In this document: positions 43,323-51,466 of the stretch, piece by piece
How positions within the stretch are numbered: position 1 is the stretch's first letter
Layout of the letters: every line of letters starts with the position of its first letter
Assembly: GCF_001579845.1 (NCBI RefSeq)
Contig: NZ_CP007440.1
Span: 1,178,001 to 1,242,000 of the forward strand
Reading direction: 5' to 3'
From: Rhodoplanes sp. Z2-YC6860
GTDB taxonomy: Bacteria > Pseudomonadota > Alphaproteobacteria > Rhizobiales > Xanthobacteraceae
Length of the DNA stretch: 64,000 nt
The notes under the pieces: generated by a model
What the model was told of the DNA's origin: nothing
Seen by the model: the letters and a program-made list of their open reading frames with translations, nothing else
Database searches by the model: none
Position numbers and translations under genes: made by a program

Positions 43323-43427
43323 GCCCGTGCGACGCGGCCCATGGAGCAATGGCGATCAGCCAGAACCAAAGCCGCAAAAGGCAAGGAAGCGCAAAGGCGC
43401 AAAATGACGCCTTCGTCTCGCTCGATG

Positions 43428-43964
43428 TCAATGTTCGATTGCCCGTGTTTGCCAATCTGCCATCAGCTGGGCCAATTCCTCAGACCTGTAAGCGTAGTTA
43501 TCCGGAAGCCAAACGTCTCGGCCGCCTAAGAAGCGTAAATTCAGCAGCGCATCAGCATCGTTTTTTGGCGGCCCCACCCGAAACCCGACCGGTACAGACC
43601 CTCGGCCTAGCGCTGGACGAAAGTCACCCACTTCGCGCCAAAGATAGCGCTCACGACGGCAACCAGCCAATTCAAAGCCAATTTCGTCCAGCCGAAGCGA
43701 TCCCGATCTAAGCTGGATGACTGCGCGTCTCAGCATGGCCAGGCATAAAGCTGCGACTGAAAACATCACCACGGCTACCGCGATATCCGGTTCGGGATGG
43801 CCCGTGCTCAAGCCGCGACCCATTATGCCGGCATAAACCAATGCCGCGGCGCCAATTGCCGAGAGCAGAGCCAAGGTCTTCATTCGAAGGGAAGAAGACG
43901 AGGTAAGTGTAACAGGACCGGGAAATTGTGAGAGTACGTCTTCGCTTGGGGCGGGTGGGGACAT
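43428..43964 (-). CDS. Membrane protein with two helices and a PH-like C-terminal domain
   Basis: A 178-residue protein not recognised as a named family. Two hydrophobic segments lie at about residues 31-50 and 64-82, followed by a soluble domain with a pattern typical of bacterial PH-like membrane proteins: a strand LRLDEIGFELAG, a Trp-containing turn LWREVGDF, and a final helix at residues 158-172 after LPDNYAYRSEELAQLMADW. Such proteins sit in the inner membrane with the domain in the cytoplasm. The ATG at 43964 is chosen over a TTG 12 bases upstream. No operon partner is seen; the convergent DUF899 gene ends 105 bases away. Confidence 0.68.
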   Translation of the reverse strand: MSPPAPSEDVLSQFPGPVTLTSSSSLRMKTLALLSAIGAAALVYAGIMGRGLSTGHPEPDIAVAVVMFSVAALCLAMLRRAVIQLRSGSLRLDEIGFELAGCRRERYLWREVGDFRPALGRGSVPVGFRVGPPKNDADALLNLRFLGGRDVWLPDNYAYRSEELAQLMADWQTRAIEH

Positions 43965-44058
43965 TGGTCGTCTCAATCTCTAGCGCAGCTATGCTGCTAA
44001 TTTTCAGTCCATCGCTTCGCGATCCTTGCATTCGGACTTCTTCTTTTCAGCGCGGGCT

Positions 44059-45411
44059 CTAGTTGGCGCCGACGCGCACCTCGTCGAACAGCACGGTCCA
44101 TTGCGCGTCATTCTCGATCTTCCACGCCCGGTCGAGCACCTTCTGCAATTGCGCAGGCGCAAGTCTCCGGCCCGCCAGGCCTTTGAATTTGTCGATCAGT
44201 TGCGCGTCGCTCATCGGGCGGTCGTGATGCCCGATGGGATTTGAGAGCTCCGCGGTTCTGGTTTCGCCGTTCTTCAGCGTGATGCACATCCGGCACGGCA
44301 GGCTTCCCGGATAGCGGCGGTTGAAGTCGGCGTCCTCGGTGATGGTGATCTTTTTCATCAGCTCCAGCGTGCGCGGGTCGTTGAACCGCGCCGGCTCGAA
44401 GATCGCATCGGTGTAGGCGCCGTCGATCAGCACCGCGCCGACCACGTAGGGCATGCTGTGGTCCGCGGTCTCGCGCGTCGCAGGCTTCCATTTCTCCTCG
44501 CCGCTGCCGATCTCGAACCAGGCGAAGTGATAGGTGAACACTTCGATCTTCTCGATGTCATCGAGCTTGATCTGCGGGCGCAATTCGAGCGCCAGGAACG
44601 CCGGACCCTGGGCGTGGAATTCGCTCAGGAAAAACTTGTAGTCCGCCTTCGGCAGGCTGAAGCCCAGCGGATCGATCGGGAACGGACAGATCTCCTCGGC
44701 GCCGATCACGGCGGTGAGCCCGTCCTCGAACGGCGTCGGCGGCCCCGCCATGCCGGCCTGTGCCATGATGGCGGCCGTGACGCCGTTGCGCGCCGCATTC
44801 GCGGCGGCGCAGCCCTTCCACATGGTGAGATGGCCGCGGCGGCTGATGTCGGTGCCGAGATTGGGCACCGCGGCGAGCGCAATGGCGTGGGCGGTCTGTT
44901 CGAGCGAGAGCCCCAGCACCTTGCTGGCGCCGACCGCGCTCGACACCGCGTTGTACAGCACATAATCCAGCGCGTGCTTTCGCATCGGAAAGGCGCGGAA
45001 CAGGTAGCGATGTGCCTCGTAGCCCAGCACGATGCCGGTGATGGCCGCCTTCATGTTCGCGCCCGAGGCCTGTGCCACCGCCAGGATCGGCAACAGGCAA
45101 TCGCTCGGATGTCCGCCGCCGCCCGGGTAGGTGTCGTTGCCCTCGATGTAGCGGCTCGCCACCGCATTGGCGAAGGCTGCGAGCTCGGGCAGCGTGCGAT
45201 GCGCGGTGCCGATCACGGCGGCGCCGTTGGCCACCGATGCCCGCGTGGCGACCGCGCGCGCGATGCGCGCCGGTTCCGCGTCAAAGGCCGCGATCGCGCA
45301 GCCGATGGTGTCGATGATGCGGCGCTTGCAGTCGTGCACCACCTCAGGGGGAAGATCTTCGAACGTCAGACGTGTTGCGAACTCGGCGATGCTTTGGGTG
45401 CTGTGGTCCAT
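44059..45411 (-). CDS. MmgE/PrpD family protein
   Basis: A 450-residue protein of the MmgE/PrpD family, which includes 2-methylcitrate dehydratase, aconitate decarboxylase and iminodisuccinate epimerase. The helical domain opens with FATRLTFEDLPPEVV and includes the GNDTYPGGGGHPSD segment near residue 97, with the family Asp/His cluster; the second domain begins near 270. It lacks the methylcitrate neighbours PrpB and PrpC, so PrpD function is not implied. The ATG at 45411 is chosen since the open frame upstream has no homology. It stands alone between small genes. Confidence 0.9.
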   Translation of the reverse strand: MDHSTQSIAEFATRLTFEDLPPEVVHDCKRRIIDTIGCAIAAFDAEPARIARAVATRASVANGAAVIGTAHRTLPELAAFANAVASRYIEGNDTYPGGGGHPSDCLLPILAVAQASGANMKAAITGIVLGYEAHRYLFRAFPMRKHALDYVLYNAVSSAVGASKVLGLSLEQTAHAIALAAVPNLGTDISRRGHLTMWKGCAAANAARNGVTAAIMAQAGMAGPPTPFEDGLTAVIGAEEICPFPIDPLGFSLPKADYKFFLSEFHAQGPAFLALELRPQIKLDDIEKIEVFTYHFAWFEIGSGEEKWKPATRETADHSMPYVVGAVLIDGAYTDAIFEPARFNDPRTLELMKKITITEDADFNRRYPGSLPCRMCITLKNGETRTAELSNPIGHHDRPMSDAQLIDKFKGLAGRRLAPAQLQKVLDRAWKIENDAQWTVLFDEVRVGAN

Positions 45412-45515
45412 GGCGGCGACTGTAGCGGCTGGGGTGAGGGCGGCCAAGACGCTCGGACCAGAAGACGCCTGCACAAGAAGACGTTCGCCCGACAACGAAT
45501 CGCGGCACAAACGAA

Positions 45516-45541
45516 AGACGCCGGAGCGGGCTCCGGCGTCT
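45516..45541 (-). terminator. Rho-independent terminator of the small secreted-protein gene at 45567
   Basis: A perfect 12-bp stem (45516-45527 with 45530-45541) closes on two bases, and read on the minus strand it is followed by TTCGTTTGT. It begins 26 bases after the stop of the leftward gene at 45567-45818. Confidence 0.88.
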
Positions 45542-45566
45542 CGACGCTCGATTGATGCTCCGAAGT

Positions 45567-45818
45567 TTACCAGCGGTCGACCTCGGCGCCGGTCGGGGTC
45601 TGGAATGCGCGCTTCTCGGCTGCGGTGAACGGCTCACGCGCGCCGTAAGTCCATTCGGTTGACGTGCTGGTCGCTGCGGACGCGCGCGCGTTGTAGGCAT
45701 TTTCCTGCTGGGCGCGTGTCTGCTGGCGGGTGTGCTTGACGTTGTCGGCAAACGCGGATGAAGCCGACACCGAGAATGCGAATGCGGCGATCATGAGGGA
45801 GACGGTGTTCTTCGACAT
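45567..45818 (-). CDS. Small secreted protein of unknown function, Crp-type site upstream
   Basis: An 83-residue protein with a clear signal peptide (residues 1-24, ending AFA), then a polar, Ala/Thr/Gln-rich mature part containing WTYGAREPFTAAEKRAFQTP near the end. No Cys is present, so it is not a DUF3551 or BA14K protein. I do not recognise the family. GAGAG stands a few bases before the ATG. A 16-base palindrome lies 73 bases upstream of the start codon, exactly as in the next gene (45998-46276), and a strong terminator follows the stop, so it is a single-gene unit probably under Crp/Fnr-type activation. Confidence 0.8.
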   Translation of the reverse strand: MSKNTVSLMIAAFAFSVSASSAFADNVKHTRQQTRAQQENAYNARASAATSTSTEWTYGAREPFTAAEKRAFQTPTGAEVDRW

Positions 45819-45891
45819 GGCTCTGCTCTCTGCTGTTCGATGTCACGGCGACATCCATGGTCGTTAAATAGATCGGCTGGCCTTTTGTGCA

Positions 45892-45907
45892 TGTGCGAAA
45901 TCGCACA
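45892..45907 (-). promoter_or_regulatory. CRP-like palindrome at predicted -41.5, site A
   Basis: The sequence TGTGCGAAATCGCACA is a perfect inverted repeat, 73 bases before the start codon of the gene at 45567-45818. On the minus strand 21 bases separate it from TATTTA, a candidate -10 box, which puts the centre of the palindrome at -41.5, the class II activator position. The T-G-T-G of each half-site is kept relative to the CRP consensus. Confidence 0.65.
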
Positions 45908-45997
45908 AGACGGATGTGCTTGCGGTCCGCCGGCCCGATGACCGCAAACGAAAAGAGGCGGGACATGATCCCGCCTCTTTCCAACGCGAAGCCACCA

Positions 45998-46276
45998 TCA
46001 GTACTCGAGAAGCTTCCGGTTGTAGCCGACGCTGCCGCCACCGGTCGCTTGCGGGCTGTTGCGATCGGCGAAGCCGCCGCCGCTGCTCTCAACCGCCATC
46101 CCGAACGCTTCGCGGCCGCGATTGTGCGTGGCGGTGCGGTCGTGATGGCGGGCCGGCGTATAGCCCGACTGGGCGTAAACCGGGGCGGTGCTGGAGAGCG
46201 CGATGAACGAAGCCGTGAATGCGGCGGCGGCGAGAGTCTTGGCCCGAAAAGTCTTGGCACGGTTTGAAATCAACAT
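45998..46276 (-). CDS. Small secreted protein of unknown function, second Crp-type unit
   Basis: A 92-residue protein with a signal peptide (residues 1-36, ending VYAQ after a long basic n-region), then a short mature part rich in His, Arg, Gly and Ser, ending GGGSVGYNRKLLEY. No Cys and no recognised domain. The ATG at 46276 has AAGGA 8 bases upstream. A longer open frame runs into the cyclase gene and is rejected because the signal peptide marks the start. A palindrome nearly identical to that of the gene at 45567-45818 lies 73 bases before the start codon. It probably functions in the envelope together with that gene product. Confidence 0.78.
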   Translation of the reverse strand: MLISNRAKTFRAKTLAAAAFTASFIALSSTAPVYAQSGYTPARHHDRTATHNRGREAFGMAVESSGGGFADRNSPQATGGGSVGYNRKLLEY

Positions 46277-46349
46277 GGGATGTTCCTTCGATCTTCGATG
46301 CCGGATGGCATCCGATGATTGGAAGGTAGGAGACCGGCGTTCGCAGCCC

Positions 46350-46365
46350 GGTGCGAAATCGCACA
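46350..46365 (-). promoter_or_regulatory. CRP-like palindrome at predicted -41.5, site B
   Basis: The sequence GGTGCGAAATCGCACA shares 15 of 16 bases with site A (45892-45907) and has a perfect 14-base inverted core. It lies 73 bases before the start codon of the gene at 45998-46276, and 18 bases after the end of the adenylate cyclase gene. On the minus strand 21 bases separate it from TACCTT, a candidate -10 box at the same offset as TATTTA in site A. Confidence 0.65.
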
Positions 46366-46383
46366 TTGCCATCATGGGGGCGA

Positions 46384-48078
46384 TCAAGCCGCGAGCGTCG
46401 GGCTGAGAATTGTTTCGAGATCGCCGCGGCGGCGAATGAGAGCGACACGCATCGGTTCGGGCCGGCCCGCGATCCTGACGGCGGATTTTTCGAGCAACGT
46501 CATGTCGAGGGATGCTGACGCAATGGCTTCTGCGGAAGCCACCACGGTGCATCCGAATTCCTTCGAAGTGCCTTCGAGCTTGGCCGCGACGTTGCCGGTG
46601 TCGCCGAGAAACTGCAGCGATTGGGAGCCGCCATCGGAAATCCAGCCCACCACCGAGGGGCCGACATGGATGCCGATGCCGATCCGCAGCGGACGCGGCA
46701 GCTCGCTTGCGAGCTCGGCGTTGAGGGCGTCGAGGCCCTGCCACACCGCCAAGGCGGCATGCAGCGCCTGCCGCGCGCTGGCGCCTTGGTCGGCGCGGAA
46801 CACGCTCATGACGCCGTCGCCGGCGATGCTGGTGACATGGCCGCCGTGCTTGCGAATGCCGGACGTGACGGCCTGAATGAACCGATCGAGGATGAACAGG
46901 ACATCGAACGGCAACCGTCCTGCGGCGAGTTCGGTCGAGCCGCGGAGGTCGACGAACATCGCCGCGATGTCGATCTCGCGGCCGCCGATTTCGGCAGCCT
47001 CGAAGCGCAAGGCTTGCGCATGCTCGGCAAGGCGCGGCCGCACCAGCAATTCGACCGCGAGATCGGCAACCGGCCTGGTCTGGCAGGCGAGCCGCACATC
47101 GGGCGGCGCCTGGATCCGGCGCAGCGTGCGTTGTTCCAGTTCGTCAGGCGGTGGCAGCGCATTCGCGCCCTTCATCACGCGGATGCGGCAAGTCGAGCAG
47201 CGTCCCCGCCCGCCGCACGTCGATTCATGCGCGATGCCGGCCCAGCGGCTGACCTCGAGCACCGACAGACCAGGCGGCACCGAAACCGTGTTGCCGCCCG
47301 GATAATGAATGCGGACGCCGCTAAATTGCTTGGCGTGCCAGTCGCGCAGCCAGCGCAGCGCGAACACCGCGGCGATCAGCGCCGCATAGGCGGCCAGAAG
47401 GCCATTGACCACGAGATTCAAAGTTTCGGCATTCGGCACGGGAGGCCGCGCCGTCGCAACGGCGCCAGCTTGTGCGATTTCGCGCAGGTCGAGGCCTGCC
47501 TCGACGATACCAAGAATGGCCAGCACCGGAATGAGCGTTGCGACCGATGCCAGCGCCGGCGCGGCCTTGCGATACCAGGCCGTGCTTCGAAGCCAGGAAT
47601 GAAGCCCGATGCAGCCGTGAAACCAGACGAACAGCAGCAAGGCGAATTGGCGTGGCAGCACAGATTCCGGCGATGAAACCCACATCTGCTGCAGGATTTT
47701 CGCGTAGCTGGATTCGATTCCGAACAGCGAGAAGCCGAGCCGGACGCCCGCAGCATGCGGGATCAGCAGGAACGGAATGCTCAAGCCCAATGCGAGCTGC
47801 CAGGCCTCCACGGCCGGCATGCGCAGATGGCGCCGCCGGTAGAGCGCCGACAATCCCAGGGTGCCATGAACGAGAAACGAGCCGTACAGCGCGGTCAGTC
47901 CCGCGAAGGTTTGCCATGGATCGATCAAGATCAAACGCGCGGCATTCATCGCCGCAACGGAGCGAATGCCGAATGAATGGCTGATGAAATGCGATGTGGC
48001 GTAGCCCAACAGGATGAGACCTGTTGCAAGCCGCATCGACCGAACGGTGTATTGAACGCGATCCATCATCATTTGCAT
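46384..48078 (-). CDS. Membrane-bound class III adenylate cyclase with 2Fe-2S ferredoxin domain
   Basis: A 564-residue fusion of three parts. Residues 1-245 form about six membrane helices with several His (30, 34, 71, 108, 154, 160) able to ligate b-type haem, as in succinate dehydrogenase-like anchors. Residues 252-345 are a plant-type ferredoxin domain with Cys288, Cys294, Cys297 and Cys332. Residues 370-540 are a class III cyclase catalytic domain with metal Asp377 (FVDLRG) and Asp421 (AGDGVM); the transition-state motif Asn-x3-Arg is Asn496-x3-Lys500. The enzyme likely makes cAMP in response to the quinone pool or cell redox state, as proposed for rhizobial CyaC-type cyclases. It is divergent from the porin gene, with a Crp gene 2.5 kb away. 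Confidence 0.92.
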   Translation of the reverse strand: MQMMMDRVQYTVRSMRLATGLILLGYATSHFISHSFGIRSVAAMNAARLILIDPWQTFAGLTALYGSFLVHGTLGLSALYRRRHLRMPAVEAWQLALGLSIPFLLIPHAAGVRLGFSLFGIESSYAKILQQMWVSSPESVLPRQFALLLFVWFHGCIGLHSWLRSTAWYRKAAPALASVATLIPVLAILGIVEAGLDLREIAQAGAVATARPPVPNAETLNLVVNGLLAAYAALIAAVFALRWLRDWHAKQFSGVRIHYPGGNTVSVPPGLSVLEVSRWAGIAHESTCGGRGRCSTCRIRVMKGANALPPPDELEQRTLRRIQAPPDVRLACQTRPVADLAVELLVRPRLAEHAQALRFEAAEIGGREIDIAAMFVDLRGSTELAAGRLPFDVLFILDRFIQAVTSGIRKHGGHVTSIAGDGVMSVFRADQGASARQALHAALAVWQGLDALNAELASELPRPLRIGIGIHVGPSVVGWISDGGSQSLQFLGDTGNVAAKLEGTSKEFGCTVVASAEAIASASLDMTLLEKSAVRIAGRPEPMRVALIRRRGDLETILSPTLAA

Positions 48079-48621
48079 CGCGGGTTTACCGATTCCGCTA
48101 TTCCAATCGTCAATCGATCGGCGTAGATCGATGTTACGTTGAGTGCTTCATGTTTCCACACGAAGCGCTTTGCACGCGACACACAATGAATTCATGAAGT
48201 TTCGGGAATTTTTCGCCCGCACCAGTTTTTCCCAGAGCGAATCGATGCAATGTTCTGGACGTGTTCAGGTGTTTGATGGCCCGATTGTTCGGGCAGGATT
48301 GCAAACAAAGATGGAATTTTTCGGCGATATCCTCTGGGCTTAACACCGCGTGATCGGCTGCCGCACAAAAGCTTTGTTGTTCGCAAGCTGTTTCAAAACG
48401 CTAGCGCCACCGAAAAATTTATTCCCGTTTCGACTTCACATCTGACGCAGAACATCGTCAGCGCGCACGCGTGTCTGAACGAATCCTCGTGATTCGAAAT
48501 CGCTCTCGCAAGCCTTCAGGTTCGCTTCGCGGACGGGACGCATATCCCGAAACGAGGGCGAGCGGAGACGGCGCTTCCGGAAATCCGGGTGCTGCTCCTC
48601 AGAAACTCCTGGAGGATCGAA
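48079..48621. other. 543-base divergent control region between cyclase and porin
   Basis: No gene is seen. The stretch is more AT-rich than its surroundings, contains a small perfect hairpin (48279-48294) and ends in a strong ribosome site (GGAGG at 48611-48615) before the porin. Length and composition suggest a long 5' leader or an unannotated small RNA for the porin, as is common for porin genes, but no defined structure is evident. No TGTGA-type palindrome was found here. Confidence 0.5.
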
Positions 48622-50175
48622 ATGAACCACGTGAAAAGCGCATTGGTTGCGGGTGCAGCCAGTATCGCCGTCGTGACGACGGCGCCGGCGGCCGATCTAC
48701 CGGTCAAGGCCAAGCCGATCGAATACGTCAAGGTGTGCTCGCTCTATGGCGCGGGCTACTACTACATCCCCGGCACCGACATCTGCATGAAGGTCGGCGG
48801 CTATCTGCGCGCCGAGGTCGACATGAACGCCGCCGGCACATTGACGCCTGCGGTCGGTCCGGGCTCGACCAACAACCGCGACAACGTCAACAACCGCGAA
48901 TCGCAATCCTTCGTCCAGCGCGCGCGCTTCCTGTGGTCGTTCGATACGCGCCAGCAGACCGAATACGGTCTGCTCCGCTCGTACGCCCGCACCGGCATCC
49001 AATGGAGCACGGGCGACAGCGTCAACTCCGGCAGCAACGCGGTCGCCTATATCGACCGGGCTTTCCTTCAGTTCGGTGGCCTGACCGCCGGCCGCGCGGT
49101 GTCGTTCTTCGACGTCTACAGCTTCAGCCTTCACTCCTTTCAGACCAACATCATCGGCAGCGATTCCGGCGGCACCGGCATCAACCTGCTGGCCTACACG
49201 GCCGATCTCGGCAACGGCCTGTCGGCGACCCTGTCGGCCGAAGAGCACGACTCTCGCAGCAAGCCGGTCGTCAACACCATCGGCACGGCGGGCTTCCTCA
49301 ATCTCAACAACAATGCCGGCGGCGCACCGGGCAATCTCGGCACCGGAACGTTCTCGTCGCAGGCCGGACAGACGCTGCCCAATCTCGTCGGCGCCGTCAG
49401 GCTCGACCAGCCCTGGGGCCTCGTGCAGGGTTCGGTCGCGCTGGCCAAGGTGTCGTCGGCCTACTACTCGACCGGCACGGCGGCGGCTGCCGGCGGCGGC
49501 GCGCTGGCGATCGGCGGCGGTGCCGGCGGCCTCGAGAGGCTCGGACATCCCGACGACAAGCTCGGCTATGCGGCGGGCTTCGGCACGGTGCTGAATCTGC
49601 CGACCGCCAAGGGCGACACCTTCGGGGCGCAGTTCACCTATTCGAAGGGCGCTTCGGCTTACGCCGGCCAGGGCCAAGGCACGTTCAACATCCGCCGCGG
49701 CAACGAGCTCGGCATCGGTTTCGTGACGGACGCCGTCTACGGCGGCGTCGGCAGCCCGCTTTCGCTGACCGATGCGTGGAGCGTGACCGCGGGCGTCGAG
49801 CATTACTGGAATCCGAAATGGCGCACGTCGCTCTATGGCGGCTACGAACGAGTCTCCTACAACGACGCGGCGACATCGGCGCTTTGTTCGGGCCTTGCGA
49901 CCGGCGGCGCCGGCTCGGCGGCGACCGGGGGAGGTTTCACGCCGACCAACTGCTCGCCTGACTTCAGCTTCTGGCAGGTCGGTTCGCGCACGGTGTGGTC
50001 GCCGGTGTCGAGCCTCGATATCGGTCTCGACATTCTCTACAACCACGTCAACACGGCCTTTGCCGGCGCGGCGGCGGTATCGGCGAACGGCTCCGTTCCC
50101 TCCGGATTGTTCACCGTCGCGAGCCAGGGCGTCCTCTCCGGCGCGCTCCGCATTCAACGAAACTTCGTGCCTTGA
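48622..50175 (+). CDS. Porin_2 family outer membrane porin
   Basis: A 517-residue alphaproteobacterial porin. The signal peptide covers about residues 1-23 (ending PAA), and the mature protein begins with the family segment VKVCSLYGAGYYYIPGTDIC, where two Cys flank the first strand turn, followed by alternating amphipathic strands to the C-terminus. Gly/Ala-rich loops near residues 285-305 are probably surface exposed. It forms trimeric general diffusion channels in the outer membrane. The start has GGAGGATC immediately upstream. The last residues are RNFVP, so the usual terminal aromatic is followed by two extra residues. Upstream lies a 543-base control region shared with the adenylate cyclase gene. 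Confidence 0.94.
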   Translation: MNHVKSALVAGAASIAVVTTAPAADLPVKAKPIEYVKVCSLYGAGYYYIPGTDICMKVGGYLRAEVDMNAAGTLTPAVGPGSTNNRDNVNNRESQSFVQRARFLWSFDTRQQTEYGLLRSYARTGIQWSTGDSVNSGSNAVAYIDRAFLQFGGLTAGRAVSFFDVYSFSLHSFQTNIIGSDSGGTGINLLAYTADLGNGLSATLSAEEHDSRSKPVVNTIGTAGFLNLNNNAGGAPGNLGTGTFSSQAGQTLPNLVGAVRLDQPWGLVQGSVALAKVSSAYYSTGTAAAAGGGALAIGGGAGGLERLGHPDDKLGYAAGFGTVLNLPTAKGDTFGAQFTYSKGASAYAGQGQGTFNIRRGNELGIGFVTDAVYGGVGSPLSLTDAWSVTAGVEHYWNPKWRTSLYGGYERVSYNDAATSALCSGLATGGAGSAATGGGFTPTNCSPDFSFWQVGSRTVWSPVSSLDIGLDILYNHVNTAFAGAAAVSANGSVPSGLFTVASQGVLSGALRIQRNFVP

Positions 50176-50231
50176 GCGGCTGGCTCCTCCGTCGCCAGCC
50201 GAACGGTCCCCCTCAGCACGAAGTGGAAGGC

Positions 50232-50264
50232 CCGGGGGAAAGCAACGCCACAGCTTTCCCCCGG
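50232..50264 (+). terminator. Strong hairpin after the porin gene
   Basis: A perfect 12-bp stem (50232-50243 with 50253-50264) with a nine-base loop lies 56 bases after the porin stop. No T-run follows, so it is either a weak terminator or a 3' stabilising structure between the porin and the DUF3551 gene at 50306. Confidence 0.65.
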
Positions 50265-50305
50265 TGACCTCCAACCCTCAGAAAACCAGCACAAAGGAAT
50301 CCCTG

Positions 50306-50563
50306 ATGCACAAACTCATCGTCCTCGGACTGTCGGTCTGGGCTGTCGCCGCGAGCGCGGGACAAAGCCAGGCCTACGACGACGCTCCGTGGTGCGCCCG
50401 CTCGTGGGGCGGCAGCGACTATTTCGAGAACTGCAACATGCAAAGCTTTGCGATGTGTCTCGCCGAGATCCGCGGAACCGGCGGCAGCGCGGTCTGCTCG
50501 CCCAATCCGCTGCAGCGCCAGGCTGCTCCGGTGCGGCACCAGACGCACTCCGGCAGAGGATAG
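50306..50563 (+). CDS. DUF3551 small secreted protein
   Basis: An 85-residue secreted protein. The signal peptide covers about residues 1-23 (ending SQA), and the DUF3551 core follows with PWCARSW, ENCNMQSFAMCLAE and GSAVCSPNP, giving four Cys. It is a paralogue of the protein at 41281-41526. AAGGA stands 8 bases before the ATG. The stop is followed after 5 bases by the start of the Crp-family gene, so both are probably on one transcript. Confidence 0.88.
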   Translation: MHKLIVLGLSVWAVAASAGQSQAYDDAPWCARSWGGSDYFENCNMQSFAMCLAEIRGTGGSAVCSPNPLQRQAAPVRHQTHSGRG

Positions 50564-50568
50564 ATCGG

Positions 50569-51267
50569 ATGGCACGTCAGATCGAAACGCTGGCCAGAAT
50601 CGGACTGTTTCGTTCGTTGATTCAGCCGGTGATCCAGAAGCTGGACACGCAGTGCATCTGGCGGCGTGTGCCGGCCAAGGAATGGATCATCGATTACCAC
50701 GACGAAAGCAACGACGTGTTCTTCGTGGTCAGCGGCGCCGCGCGGGTCAAGATCCAGGCGCTGTCGGGCCGCGAGGCGCTGCTGCGCGAGATCAATGCCG
50801 GCGAGTATTTCGGCGAGCTCGCGGCGATCGATGGGCAGCCTCGCTCGTCGGGCATCGTGGCGGTCACCGACGTGACCGTGGCGCAGATGCCCGCGGCGGT
50901 GTTTCGCGAAGTGCTGCACGAGCATCCGGACATCTGCGACCAGGTGATGACCCTGATGGCGCAGCAGATCCGAAATTTGGTCACGCGCGTCCATGAGTTC
51001 ACGAGTCTCGACGCGAAATACCGGATCTATGCAGAGCTGCTCCGGCTTTCCAAACCGGTCGCCGGACACCCGGATCGCGCGCTGGTGTCGCCGCCTCCGG
51101 CGCACACCGAACTCGCGGCCCGTGTCAGCATCCGGCGCGAAGCCGTGGCCCGCGAGATCAAGGCGCTGGAGCGGGCCGGGATCATCGGGCGGCGCCCAGG
51201 GGCGCTGGTGCTCGTCGATACCAGCCGGCTGCGCCAGATGATCGCGGAGGCGTCGGAAGCCGACTGA
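50569..51267 (+). CDS. Crp/Fnr family transcription regulator, cAMP-binding type
   Basis: A 232-residue regulator with an N-terminal cyclic-nucleotide domain (residues 10-125) and a C-terminal winged helix (about 145-225). The phosphate cassette has FGELAAID (Gly82-Glu83-Leu84) and the Arg92-Ser93 pair that contacts the cAMP phosphate in CRP. No Fnr-type N-terminal Cys cluster is present. The recognition helix (about 189-200) keeps the three E. coli CRP DNA contacts, Arg180, Glu181 and Arg185, as Arg190, Glu191 and Arg195. It should therefore bind TGTGA-N6-TCACA-like sites. A partner cyclase lies at 46384, and candidate sites at 41577, 45892 and 46350. The ATG has GAGG about 9 bases upstream. 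Confidence 0.93.
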   Translation: MARQIETLARIGLFRSLIQPVIQKLDTQCIWRRVPAKEWIIDYHDESNDVFFVVSGAARVKIQALSGREALLREINAGEYFGELAAIDGQPRSSGIVAVTDVTVAQMPAAVFREVLHEHPDICDQVMTLMAQQIRNLVTRVHEFTSLDAKYRIYAELLRLSKPVAGHPDRALVSPPPAHTELAARVSIRREAVAREIKALERAGIIGRRPGALVLVDTSRLRQMIAEASEAD

Positions 51268-51324
51268 TGCGGAGGCGCTCGAGTCTGATTCATCGAGGTA
51301 GAATCGACTCGCTCCGCTTGCGCT

Positions 51325-51448
51325 CCTCACCTCTCCCATGGGGAGAGGTCGGATCGCGATAGCGATCCGGGTGAGGGGGTACGGTCTATCGATAGAGTGA
51401 GGCCCCCTCACCCCGACCCTCTCCCCGCTGGGGAGAGGGGGCCGACCT
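51325..51448. repeat. Compound palindromic repeat between convergent genes
   Basis: Three hairpins in a row: 51329-51349 (ACCTCTCCC with GGGGAGAGGT), 51350-51369 (CGGATCGC with GCGATCCG, loop GATA) and 51417-51439 (CCCTCTCCCC with GGGGAGAGGG, loop GCT). The blocks are linked by CCTCACC/GGTGAGG complements, so the whole can fold into a larger stem. It lies between the convergent Crp and glycosyltransferase genes and may end both transcripts. The type is common between genes in rhizobial genomes. Confidence 0.88.
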
Positions 51449-51466
51449 CCGATGCGGCCGATGGCC

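Noticed and set aside
46001-46744. Longer version of the small secreted protein gene reaching into the adenylate cyclase
   Set aside because: The signal peptide and ribosome site fix the start at 46276; the extension is antisense-like and overlaps the cyclase gene in another frame.
47471-47486. Third near-copy of the twin palindrome (TGTGCGATTTCGCGCA)
   Set aside because: It lies inside the cyclase coding sequence, has a mismatch in one arm, and encodes conserved-looking protein residues. Probably chance.
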